Below are positions 7,717-13,096 of a stretch of DNA of 13,096 nt, piece by piece. This DNA comes from Clostridia bacterium BRH_c25 (GTDB taxonomy: Bacteria > Bacillota_A > Clostridia > Lutisporales > Lutisporaceae): the NCBI GenBank assembly GCA_001515955.1, contig LOES01000132.1:1-13096 (forward strand), in the 5' to 3' direction. The translations under genes and the position numbers were made by a program. How positions within the stretch are numbered: the first letter of the stretch is position 1; every line of letters starts with the position of its first letter. Below the pieces are notes generated by a model, which worked only from the letters and a program-made list of their open reading frames with translations, was not told the DNA's origin and made no database searches.

Positions 7717-8414
7717 TATGCTTCTCCTCCTTCCGCAGCTGCTGCATTCAGCTTAGCCTGCTCGTCCTTACGAGTTTTGGCTTGTGGAAGAACCTCCCCT
7801 TTATATATCCAGACCTTTACACCTATTCTTCCATAGGTAGTTTTTGCTTCTGCGAATCCATAATTGATATCTGCTCTCAAAGTCTGTAGAGGAATTGTTC
7901 CTTCACGGTACCATTCGCTTCTTGCAATTTCAGCACCGCCGAGACGACCTGCGCACATGATCTTTATACCCTTTGCGCCTGATCTCATTGTTCTCTGCAT
8001 TGACTGCTTCATTGCTCTTCTGAATGATATTCTCTTCTCCAGCTGTGCTGCAACGTTTTCAGCTACAAGCTGAGCATCCATTTCCGATACCTTTATTTCT
8101 GTGATGTTTATTGAAACACCCTTGTTGTTTGTGAGTTTTTCCAAATCTCTTTTAAGCTCTTCTATTCCAGCTCCGCCTTTTCCGATTACCATACCCGGTT
8201 TTGCTACATGTATGTTAATCTTTATCTTGCCGGCTGTTCTTTCTATTTCAATTCTTGATACTCCCGAAGCATAAAGCTTGGATTTCAAGAATTTTCTTAT
8301 CTTGGTATCTTCTACTAAAAAATCTGCAAAGCTCTTATCATCTGCATACCATTTTGTGTCCCAATCCTTGATGATACCAACCCTAAGTCCGTGTGGATTT
8401 ACCTTTTGGCCCAC
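7716..8414 (-). CDS. rpsC: 30S ribosomal protein S3
   Basis: Head protein of the small subunit at the mRNA entry channel, with S4 and S5. 232 residues. The N-terminus [22 protein letters not shown] is diagnostic. The type-II KH domain shows the GKGG loop at residues 78-81 within [13 protein letters not shown], and the C-terminal domain has [19 protein letters not shown] and [15 protein letters not shown]. The last 20 residues are an Ala/Glu/Lys-rich variable tail. The start is GTG with AGGAGGG upstream; the stop shares one base with the rplP start. Confidence 0.99.
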   Translation of the reverse strand: MGQKVNPHGLRVGIIKDWDTKWYADDKSFADFLVEDTKIRKFLKSKLYASGVSRIEIERTAGKIKINIHVAKPGMVIGKGGAGIEELKRDLEKLTNNKGVSINITEIKVSEMDAQLVAENVAAQLEKRISFRRAMKQSMQRTMRSGAKGIKIMCAGRLGGAEIARSEWYREGTIPLQTLRADINYGFAEAKTTYGRIGVKVWIYKGEVLPQAKTRKDEQAKLNAAAAEGGEA

Positions 8415-8430
8415 TAAAATCCCTCCTTCT

Positions 8431-8766
8431 TCACTCTTTTTCCTTAACCGCCAATGTTATATGGCTTGTTCTTTTGAGTATGCTCACGCCTCTACCCTGT
8501 GCCCTTGCCATAAATCTCTTAAGTGTAGGTCCCTGAGTGGCATAAACCTCTGAGATGTACAATTTGTCAACATTCATGTTGAAGTTGTTCTCGGCATTAG
8601 CCACTGCAGATTTTAAAAGCTTTTCCAATATCGCCGACGCAGATTTTGGTGTATGCTTTAATATAGCAACAGCGTCTCCAATCTTTTTACCTCTGATTAA
8701 ATCTATAACTATATTAACCTTTCTCGAGGAAATTCTAACGTGTTTAACTATAGCTTTTGCTTCCAC
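8431..8766 (-). CDS. rplV: 50S ribosomal protein L22
   Basis: Binds all six 23S domains; its long beta-hairpin lines the exit-tunnel constriction with L4. I chose the GTG at 8766, giving 111 residues beginning M-E-A-K-A-I-V-K-H, the standard L22 start. GGAGG at 8775-8779 lies 8 nt upstream. A longer frame from an ATG at 8793 would add MIIWKEVFP, but those bases contain the ribosome binding site, so it is untranslated leader. Motifs: [18 protein letters not shown] (10-27), [10 protein letters not shown], and the tunnel hairpin [18 protein letters not shown] (76-93), with no obvious macrolide-resistance alteration. Confidence 0.98.
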   Translation of the reverse strand: MEAKAIVKHVRISSRKVNIVIDLIRGKKIGDAVAILKHTPKSASAILEKLLKSAVANAENNFNMNVDKLYISEVYATQGPTLKRFMARAQGRGVSILKRTSHITLAVKEKE

Positions 8767-8817
8767 AGGAAATACCTCCTTCCATATTATCATGGTTCTG
8801 CTTAATTAGATTGCTTT

Positions 8818-9102
8818 CTATTTCAGAGCTGAAGACCTTTCCGTGTGATGTCCGTGACCTCTGAAAGTTCTGGTGGGAGCAAATTCACCCAGCTTGTGAC
8901 CGACCATATCCTCTGTCATATACACAGGAACATGCTTCCTGCCGTCATATACCGCAATAGTGTGGCCTACCATTTCAGGGAATATTGTTGAGCTCCTTGA
9001 CCAGGTCTTAAGCACAACCTTTTTGTTTGCCTTGTTCATATCTATAATTTTTCCCAATAACTTCTCATCTACATAAGGTCCTTTTTTTGTTGAGCGGCTC
9101 AT
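8818..9102 (-). CDS. rpsS: 30S ribosomal protein S19
   Basis: Head protein that with S13 contacts A-site tRNA and the 50S central protuberance. From the ATG at 9102 it has 94 residues, the usual length, starting [16 protein letters not shown]. An ATG at 9120 would add MKGGKS, but those codons are the ribosome binding site itself (AAAGGAGG at 9110-9117). Motifs: [20 protein letters not shown], the [11 protein letters not shown] strand, [19 protein letters not shown]. The 123-nt gap before it holds one copy of the heptamer repeat element, ending 8 nt upstream of the ribosome binding site. Confidence 0.99.
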   Translation of the reverse strand: MSRSTKKGPYVDEKLLGKIIDMNKANKKVVLKTWSRSSTIFPEMVGHTIAVYDGRKHVPVYMTEDMVGHKLGEFAPTRTFRGHGHHTERSSALK

Positions 9103-9125
9103 TGATTTGCCTCCTTTCATTTCCG

Positions 9126-9217
9126 GTTTCGCGTTTCGTGTTTCGTGTTACGCGATCAAAGTAAGTGCTTCGTAGCCCCGCTTGCACACGCGCAACTCGC
9201 AACGCGTAACTCGTAAC
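9126..9217. repeat. Heptamer-arm element, copy A (rplB-rpsS spacer)
   Basis: Two 29-nt arms surround a 34-nt core. The left arm (9126-9154) is four tandem 7-mers of form GTTNCGN plus G; the right arm (9189-9217) is the inverted equivalent, four units of NCGNAAC. Arms agree at 22 of 29 positions when one is reverse-complemented, and every difference falls at the two N positions of the 7-mer. The core includes AAGTAAGTGCTTCGTAGC, shared in diverged form with copies B and C. On the transcript it begins 8 nt after the rplB stop. No reading frame of note. Confidence 0.85.
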
Positions 9218-9225
9218 AAATCATT

Positions 9226-10059
9226 CTATTTCGTATTTCTTCTCTTTACGATGAACTTGCTTGAAGCCTTCTTATTGTTTCTTGTCTTATATCCGAGTGT
9301 TGGTTTACCCCAAGGAGTAACAGGTCCTGGTCTTCCTATCGGTGACCTGCCTTCACCACCACCATGAGGATGGTCTACAGGATTCATTACGGAACCTCTT
9401 ACTGTTGGTCTCACACCCATGTGTCTCTTCCTGCCGGCACTGCCTAATGTGATGTTTTCATGATCGAGGTTTCCTACCTGACCTATTGTCGCTTTGCACT
9501 CGATTCTTATCATCCTGACTTCTCCGGATGGAAGTCTTACCTGTGCATAATCCCCTTCTTTAGCCATAAGCTGTGCGGAGTTTCCTGCTGATCTTACAAG
9601 CTGTGCTCCCTTCCCTGCTTTAAGCTCTATGTTGTGGATTATAGTACCCACCGGTATGCTTCTAAGTGGTAAAGCATTTCCAACCTTTATATCAGCACTA
9701 TCTGATGATATAATGATGTTTCCTACTTTTAATCCGTTAGGAGCTATGATATATCTCTTTTCACCGTCAGCATAATTGAGTAGTGCTATATTGGCTGATC
9801 TGTTAGGATCATACTCGATTGACGCAACGGTTGCAGGTACATCAACCTTATCTCTCTTGAAATCAATTATTCTGTATTTTCTCTTATGTCCGCCACCTTG
9901 ATGTCTAACTGTTATCTTACCATAATTGTTTCTTCCAGCTTTACTTTTTAATATTTCAACCAGGGATTTCTCCGGTTCTGTTTTTGTAATTTCTTCAAAG
10001 GTTGAAACCGTCATATTACGTCTAGCTGGAGAAGTCGGATTATATTTTTTTATTGCCAT
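9226..10059 (-). CDS. rplB: 50S ribosomal protein L2
   Basis: One of the most conserved large-subunit proteins, needed for subunit association and peptidyl-transferase activity. 277 residues, normal. The N-terminus is [20 protein letters not shown]; the RNA-binding OB domain has [20 protein letters not shown] (about 44-63), and the SH3-like domain contains [11 protein letters not shown]. The C-terminal extension has the signature [20 protein letters not shown], with the key histidine at about 230, followed by [20 protein letters not shown] precedes its ATG, 14 nt after rplW. Confidence 0.99.
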   Translation of the reverse strand: MAIKKYNPTSPARRNMTVSTFEEITKTEPEKSLVEILKSKAGRNNYGKITVRHQGGGHKRKYRIIDFKRDKVDVPATVASIEYDPNRSANIALLNYADGEKRYIIAPNGLKVGNIIISSDSADIKVGNALPLRSIPVGTIIHNIELKAGKGAQLVRSAGNSAQLMAKEGDYAQVRLPSGEVRMIRIECKATIGQVGNLDHENITLGSAGRKRHMGVRPTVRGSVMNPVDHPHGGGEGRSPIGRPGPVTPWGKPTLGYKTRNNKKASSKFIVKRRNTK

Positions 10060-10073
10060 TTTTTCTCCTCCTT

Positions 10074-10361
10074 TTACAGTCCTTCGAAGAATTCGATGCC
10101 CTTGCTATCTTTTGTGAGCTTTATGATTGCTTTTTTGTAGCTGGGTCTTCTTCCTTCATATTTCCCCATTCTCTTCATCTTGCCCATTACTCTTATAGTG
10201 CTGACCTTGTCTACCTTTACCTTGAATATCTCTTCAACTGCATATTTTATTTCAGTCTTGTTTGCATTGACATCTACTATGAAGGTGTATTTCTTGTCTG
10301 CCATTTCACTCATGCTTTTCTCAGTTATTACCGGTCTTCTTACTATATCGTAAGCGTTCAT
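10074..10361 (-). CDS. rplW: 50S ribosomal protein L23
   Basis: Tunnel-exit protein that docks trigger factor and SRP. 95 residues, normal. The N-terminus [20 protein letters not shown] fits the family; [20 protein letters not shown] (about 24-43) and [19 protein letters not shown] follow, with the long loop [17 protein letters not shown] that reaches into the tunnel. Its ATG overlaps the rplD stop as TAATG and its GAGGAGG site lies in the rplD C-terminus, so expression is coupled. Confidence 0.99.
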   Translation of the reverse strand: MNAYDIVRRPVITEKSMSEMADKKYTFIVDVNANKTEIKYAVEEIFKVKVDKVSTIRVMGKMKRMGKYEGRRPSYKKAIIKLTKDSKGIEFFEGL

Positions 10362-10984
10362 TATGCATACACCTCCTCGACTTTTTTAACAGCGTCACTT
10401 GTTATTATGAACTTGTCGTAGTTTAAAATGTCGTATACATTTAATGTATTCACCGAGGCTGTCTTCACACCTTTTATGTTCCTTGCAGATTTAATAATGT
10501 TCTCATTGCTCTCAGCCATAACGATGAGTGTCTTGGAATCAACCTTGAGGTTTTCAAGCAAGCTTACAACCTGCTTTGTCTTTGGTGCATCAAAGTTCAA
10601 CTCTTCAATAACAACTATATCATTGTCGATAACCTTCGAACTTAATGCCGACTTCAAAGCTATTCTCTTTATCTTCTTAGGTACTGAGTACCTGTATGAT
10701 CTTGGCTTTGGAGCAAATACGACACCACCATGCTTCCACTGTGGTGATCTGATGCTTCCATGTCTTGCTCTGCCTGTTCCTTTTTGTCTCCAGGGCTTGA
10801 TCCCTCCGCCTCTTACCTCAGCTCTGGTGAGGGCTGACTGAGTTCCCTGCCTCTGGTTTGCCAGATACATCTTAACTACCTGGTGCATTGCTTCAACATT
10901 TACATTTGCACCGAATATATTTTCACTTAATTCGATTTCTCCAACCTGTTTGCCACTTATATTGTAAAGTGCTACGTTAGGCAT
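10361..10984 (-). CDS. rplD: 50S ribosomal protein L4
   Basis: Tunnel-lining protein and, in E. coli, autogenous repressor of the S10 operon. 207 residues, normal. The extended tunnel loop is intact: [20 protein letters not shown] (53-72), with the macrolide-relevant [10 protein letters not shown] stretch unaltered, then [20 protein letters not shown]. The C-terminal Rossmann-like half contains the family's [21 protein letters not shown] lies upstream of its ATG, 29 nt after rplC. If L4 controls this operon, the target would be the structured leader before rpsJ. Confidence 0.99.
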   Translation of the reverse strand: MPNVALYNISGKQVGEIELSENIFGANVNVEAMHQVVKMYLANQRQGTQSALTRAEVRGGGIKPWRQKGTGRARHGSIRSPQWKHGGVVFAPKPRSYRYSVPKKIKRIALKSALSSKVIDNDIVVIEELNFDAPKTKQVVSLLENLKVDSKTLIVMAESNENIIKSARNIKGVKTASVNTLNVYDILNYDKFIITSDAVKKVEEVYA

Positions 10985-11013
10985 TTTACATCCTCCTTTC
11001 TACCCCGAACGTT

Positions 11014-11646
11014 TTATTGGGATTTCACTGTATCCTTTATCATCACCAATGAACCTCTTATTCCAGGAACTGCACCTTTTACAAGGATTACGTTCTTTTC
11101 CGGATCAACCTTTACTACTTCGAGGTTTACCACTGTTGTATTTTCTGCACCCATATGTCCCGGAAGCTTCTTGCCCGGAATTGTTCTTGACGGATCCGAT
11201 GATGCACCCATTGAACCTGATTGTCTGTGATACTTGGAACCATGTCCCATAGGTCCTCTGTGAAAGTTATGTCTCTTTATGGAGCCTGCGAATCCTTTAC
11301 CCTTTGAAAAGCCGCTTATATCAACTTTGTCGCCTTCCTTAAAGACATCCACCTTTATTTCCTGGCCAACTTCATAAGCTGCTGCATCTTCGAGTCTGAA
11401 CTCTCTAAGATATCTTTTGGTTGCAACCTTTGCTTTAGCAAAATGTCCTCTTATAGGCTTTGTAACCTTTTTCTCGGCCTTATCATCAAAACCTACCTGT
11501 ATTGCTGAGTACCCTTCATTCTCTACAGTCTTTTTCTGCACTACCATATTGGGGTTAGCAGCTATTACAGTTACAGGAATTGCTTTTCCTACTTTATCGA
11601 ATATCTGAGTCATTCCTACCTTTAAACCCAGTATTGCTTTTTTCAT
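11014..11646 (-). CDS. rplC: 50S ribosomal protein L3
   Basis: Assembly initiator of the 50S whose long finger approaches the peptidyl-transferase centre. 210 residues, normal. [17 protein letters not shown] and [18 protein letters not shown] form the N-terminal signature; the finger is visible as [20 protein letters not shown], then [20 protein letters not shown] and KKLPGHMG. The position of the methylated Gln of E. coli L3 is not Gln here, as in many Gram-positives. GGAGGTG precedes its ATG. The upstream 134-nt spacer holds a hairpin and heptamer element copy B. Confidence 0.99.
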   Translation of the reverse strand: MKKAILGLKVGMTQIFDKVGKAIPVTVIAANPNMVVQKKTVENEGYSAIQVGFDDKAEKKVTKPIRGHFAKAKVATKRYLREFRLEDAAAYEVGQEIKVDVFKEGDKVDISGFSKGKGFAGSIKRHNFHRGPMGHGSKYHRQSGSMGASSDPSRTIPGKKLPGHMGAENTTVVNLEVVKVDPEKNVILVKGAVPGIRGSLVMIKDTVKSQ

Positions 11647-11672
11647 TTCTTTACACCTCCAAATTTACAGCG

Positions 11673-11687
11673 GACCGCTTGGCGGTC
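11673..11687 (-). other. Short GC hairpin upstream of rplC
   Basis: GACCGC (11673-11678) and GCGGTC (11682-11687) form a perfect 6-bp stem with a 3-base loop, about 16 nt upstream of the rplC ribosome binding site. There is no U-tract after it on the transcript. It could be a processing, pausing or attenuating structure, or chance. It lies between copy B of the heptamer element and rplC. Confidence 0.5.
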
Positions 11688-11704
11688 ATACTAAATTTAA
11701 TCTT

Positions 11705-11777
11705 AGATCCGAGATTCGAGTATTTAAGAAGTCCTTCGAAGCCCTACCCTAGCTCTCGCGTCTCGTATCTCGCATCT
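11705..11777. repeat. Heptamer-arm element, copy B (rpsJ-rplC spacer)
   Basis: The left arm has two clear 7-mers of form AGATNCG (11705-11718). The right arm has three inverted units, CGCGTCT, CGTATCT and CGCATCT (11757-11777). The core (11722-11752) reads TTTAAG, then CTTCGAAG, then CCCTACCCTAG, aligning with copies A and C. On the transcript the element starts 3 nt after the rpsJ stop. Variation among the units is mostly at the fifth base of AGATNCG. Confidence 0.8.
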
Positions 11778-11780
11778 GGT

Positions 11781-12089
11781 TTATAACTTTATTTCGATGT
11801 CAACACCGGCCGGCAGATCCAGTCTCATAAGTGAATCAACGGTTTTTGGAGTTGGGTTCAATATGTCGATTAATCTTTTATGAGTTCTCATCTCAAACTG
11901 CTCTCTTGAGTCCTTATACTTGTGCACTGCACGAAGTATTGTGACTATTTCCTTTTCAGTCGGCAGCGGCACCGGACCTGACACCTTCGCGCCTGTCCTC
12001 TTTGCAGTCTCAACTATTTTTTCTGCTGACTGATCGATCAGTATGTGATCATATGCCTTCAACCTGATTCTGATTTTTTGTTTTGCCAT
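11781..12089 (-). CDS. rpsJ: 30S ribosomal protein S10
   Basis: Head protein of the small subunit, also NusE in transcription antitermination. 102 residues, the usual length. Motifs: [20 protein letters not shown] (5-24), [18 protein letters not shown], and [20 protein letters not shown] (56-75), covering the loop linked to tetracycline-class resistance in other bacteria. The C-terminus [13 protein letters not shown] is typical. AGGAGGG precedes its ATG. It is the first gene of the S10 operon here, preceded by a structured leader and a likely promoter. Confidence 0.99.
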   Translation of the reverse strand: MAKQKIRIRLKAYDHILIDQSAEKIVETAKRTGAKVSGPVPLPTEKEIVTILRAVHKYKDSREQFEMRTHKRLIDILNPTPKTVDSLMRLDLPAGVDIEIKL

Positions 12090-12099
12090 TTTTTATTCC

Positions 12100-12386
12100 C
12101 TCCTTTTCATCGCACGCTTTAATTTGCTTACGTGCAACCGCATACTGTTATACACTCACCCGGGTGTGTTCTATTTTTTTATTAGTGTCCGGCAATTTGC
12201 CAGAACACTACATCTCCCACCCATTACAGCAGCATAATCAGTAGAGTCGCCCGAATTCTAGAAACGGACAATACTCAGTAAGAATTCGCCAGCCGCAAGA
12301 GTTTCCGGCTGCTGCTTCCCAGAATACACCTCTCTCAAGGTTTAATCTGCAACCTCTTACTTCATCGCATGCTAAGTTTCACAACC
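12100..12386 (-). promoter_or_regulatory. Structured 5' leader of the S10 operon
   Basis: About 300 nt separates the inferred transcription start from rpsJ. Visible pairings: a 7-bp long-range helix (12228-12234 with 12310-12316, AGCAGCA/TGCTGCT) closing a multiloop; inside it a hairpin at 12292-12309 (GCCG/CGGC) and a 7-bp helix GAATTCT/AGAATTC (12253-12259 with 12281-12287); then a strong stem-loop at 12184-12209 (AGTGT/ACACT plus a G-C rich inner stem) and a 5-bp stem 12112-12116/12131-12135 just before the ribosome binding site. S10 operons are autogenously controlled by L4 in E. coli, and I recall predicted S10 leaders in clostridia. Membership in such a family is inferred, not tested. 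Confidence 0.6.
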
Positions 12387-12392
12387 TTGTAT

Positions 12393-12421
12393 ATTTTATA
12401 ACATTTCAGAACAAATTACAA
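12393..12421 (-). promoter_or_regulatory. Probable sigma-A promoter for the S10 operon
   Basis: On the minus strand TTGTAA (12416-12421) and TAAAAT (12393-12398) are 17 nt apart; an overlapping TATAAA (12395-12400) is preceded by TG one base away, an extended -10. The region just upstream is very A/T rich (runs near 12430-12450), resembling an UP element, fitting a strongly expressed operon. Start of transcription would be near 12386. Confidence 0.65.
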
Positions 12422-12461
12422 TACTTTTAGAGTCTTTTGAAAAATTTTTTTCATAAACAGT

Positions 12462-12497
12462 CCTAAAGGACTAGGAATACTAATCCTAGTCCTTAGG
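12462..12497 (-). terminator. Long stem-loop after tuf, possible terminator
   Basis: CCTAAAGGACTAGGA (12462-12476) pairs with TCCTAGTCCTTAGG (12484-12497): 14 bp with one bulge and a 7-nt loop. It lies between tuf and the S10 promoter, where a tuf terminator is expected. The transcript after it reads ACTGTTTATG and then A-rich sequence, so a proper U-tract is lacking and efficiency is doubtful. An overlapping alternative stem AGTCC/GGACT (12459-12472) would compete with it. Confidence 0.5.
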
Positions 12498-12534
12498 AAT
12501 ATTTATTTGCTATAGGGCTGAGCTCTGAAGTCCT

Positions 12535-12619
<85 letters not shown>

Positions 12620-12620
12620 G

Positions 12621-12641
12621 AGAATAGGCGCAGCCTATTCT
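12621..12641 (-). other. Hairpin overlapping the tuf stop codon
   Basis: AGAATAGGC (12621-12629) and GCCTATTCT (12633-12641) form a perfect 9-bp stem with a 3-base loop. The tuf stop codon (12637-12635) lies within the stem. No U-run follows, as the heptamer element begins two bases later. It may stabilise the tuf 3' end or be part of a terminator interrupted by the element. Confidence 0.6.
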
Positions 12642-13096
12642 ACTATCGATGCAACTGCACCTGATCCAACTGTTCTTCCGCCTTCACGAATAGCAAATCT
12701 CAAGCCTTCTTCTATTGCTATCGGGGTGATAAGCTTTATTGTCATTTCTATATGATCGCCAGGCATGCACATTTCTACTCCTGCCGGAAGGTCTATTACT
12801 CCTGTCACGTCTGTTGTTCTGAAGTAAAACTGCGGTCTGTATCCGTTAAAGAACGGTGTGTGTCTTCCGCCTTCTTCTTTTGTCAATACATATACCTGTG
12901 CTTTGTAATGTGTGTGTGGCTTTATTGAACCCGGTTTTGCAAGTACCTGGCCTCTTTCTATTTCTGTCCTCTGTACACCTCTTAACAGCACTCCTATGTT
13001 GTCTCCTGCCTGTGCCTGCTCAAGAAGCTTCCTGAACATTTCCACCCCTGTTACTACTGTCGACTTTGGAGCTTCTGCAAGTCCTACTATCTCTAC
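12635..13096 (-). CDS. tuf: Elongation factor Tu (partial, N-terminus outside window)
   Basis: GTPase that brings aminoacyl-tRNA to the ribosome. The frame is open from the window edge (13096) to the TAG at 12637-12635, giving the last 153 residues of about 400. The visible start, [20 protein letters not shown], is the middle of domain 2; [10 protein letters not shown] and [20 protein letters not shown] complete it. Domain 3 has [33 protein letters not shown] and the C-terminal [20 protein letters not shown]. The GTPase domain lies outside the window. Its place directly before rpsJ is the normal str-S10 junction. Identity is certain; whether a second tuf exists cannot be told. Confidence 0.98.
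   Translation of the reverse strand, partial: VEIVGLAEAPKSTVVTGVEMFRKLLEQAQAGDNIGVLLRGVQRTEIERGQVLAKPGSIKPHTHYKAQVYVLTKEEGGRHTPFFNGYRPQFYFRTTDVTGVIDLPAGVEMCMPGDHIEMTIKLITPIAIEEGLRFAIREGGRTVGSGAVASIVE

Noticed and set aside
8767..8793. Upstream ATG extending L22 by nine residues
   Set aside because: The extension contains the GGAGG site used by the GTG at 8766, and L22 proteins begin at M-E-A-K/R-A.
9103..9120. Upstream ATG extending S19 by six residues
   Set aside because: Its codons are the AAAGGAGG ribosome binding site; the family starts at M-S-R-S.
10428..10841. Plus-strand open frame of 137 codons, and others of 60-120 codons opposite most genes
   Set aside because: They are antisense to well-identified ribosomal protein genes, lack ribosome binding sites and have cysteine- and leucine-rich shadow composition.
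12174..12209. Hairpin plus T-run as an intrinsic terminator
   Set aside because: The T-run precedes the hairpin on the plus strand and is an A-run after it on the transcribed minus strand, so neither orientation gives hairpin followed by U residues.

Overview
The window is one strand-coherent ribosomal-protein cluster. Every credible gene reads on the minus strand, so transcription runs from position 13096 toward 1. In transcription order the genes are: tuf (3' part only), rpsJ, rplC, rplD, rplW, rplB, rpsS, rplV, rpsC, rplP, rpmC, rpsQ, rplN, rplX, rplE, rpsN (zinc type), rpsH, rplF, rplR, rpsE, rpmD, rplO, secY, adk and map (5' part only). This is the classic str tail / S10 / spc / start of alpha order. 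Low-to-moderate GC, strong AGGAGG-type ribosome binding sites, a C+ (Cys4) S14, a Cys4 zinc LID in adenylate kinase and the adk-map pair after secY point to a Bacillota bacterium, most likely a clostridium. I cannot name the genus safely.

Region by region: 12635-13096 encodes the end of EF-Tu. The 545-base gap 12090-12634 holds a stop-codon hairpin, a heptamer repeat element, a long stem-loop, a probable sigma-A promoter and a roughly 300-nt structured leader for the S10 operon. 7077-12089 is the S10 operon (S10, L3, L4, L23, L2, S19, L22, S3, L16, L29), followed without a break by S17. 2615-6779 is the spc operon (L14 to L15), followed by secY. 1-1239 is adk-map, preceded by a small spacer with a perfect 12-bp inverted repeat. 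Most neighbours are 1-30 nt apart or overlap (rplD/rplW and rpsC/rplP as TAATG, rplP/rpmC by 11 nt, adk/map as ATGA), which implies polycistronic, translationally coupled expression. The products assemble the 30S and 50S subunits. SecY forms the translocon that docks at the exit tunnel lined by L4, L22, L23 and L29. Map trims the N-terminal Met of nascent chains, EF-Tu delivers aminoacyl-tRNA and Adk balances adenylates.

The unexpected content lies in the spacers. Three spacers (tuf/rpsJ, rpsJ/rplC, rplB/rpsS) each carry a copy of a modular element: arms of 7-bp units, generalised as CGNGWTN, flank a shared asymmetric core centred on TTCGAAG or a variant. All three have the same orientation relative to transcription and each starts 3-15 nt after a stop codon. 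The copy after tuf is a hybrid of the two heptamer flavours. Other structured spacers are the S10 leader, the unusually long rpsN-rpsH spacer and the inverted repeat in front of adk. These are the parts worth following up; the protein-coding content is ordinary.
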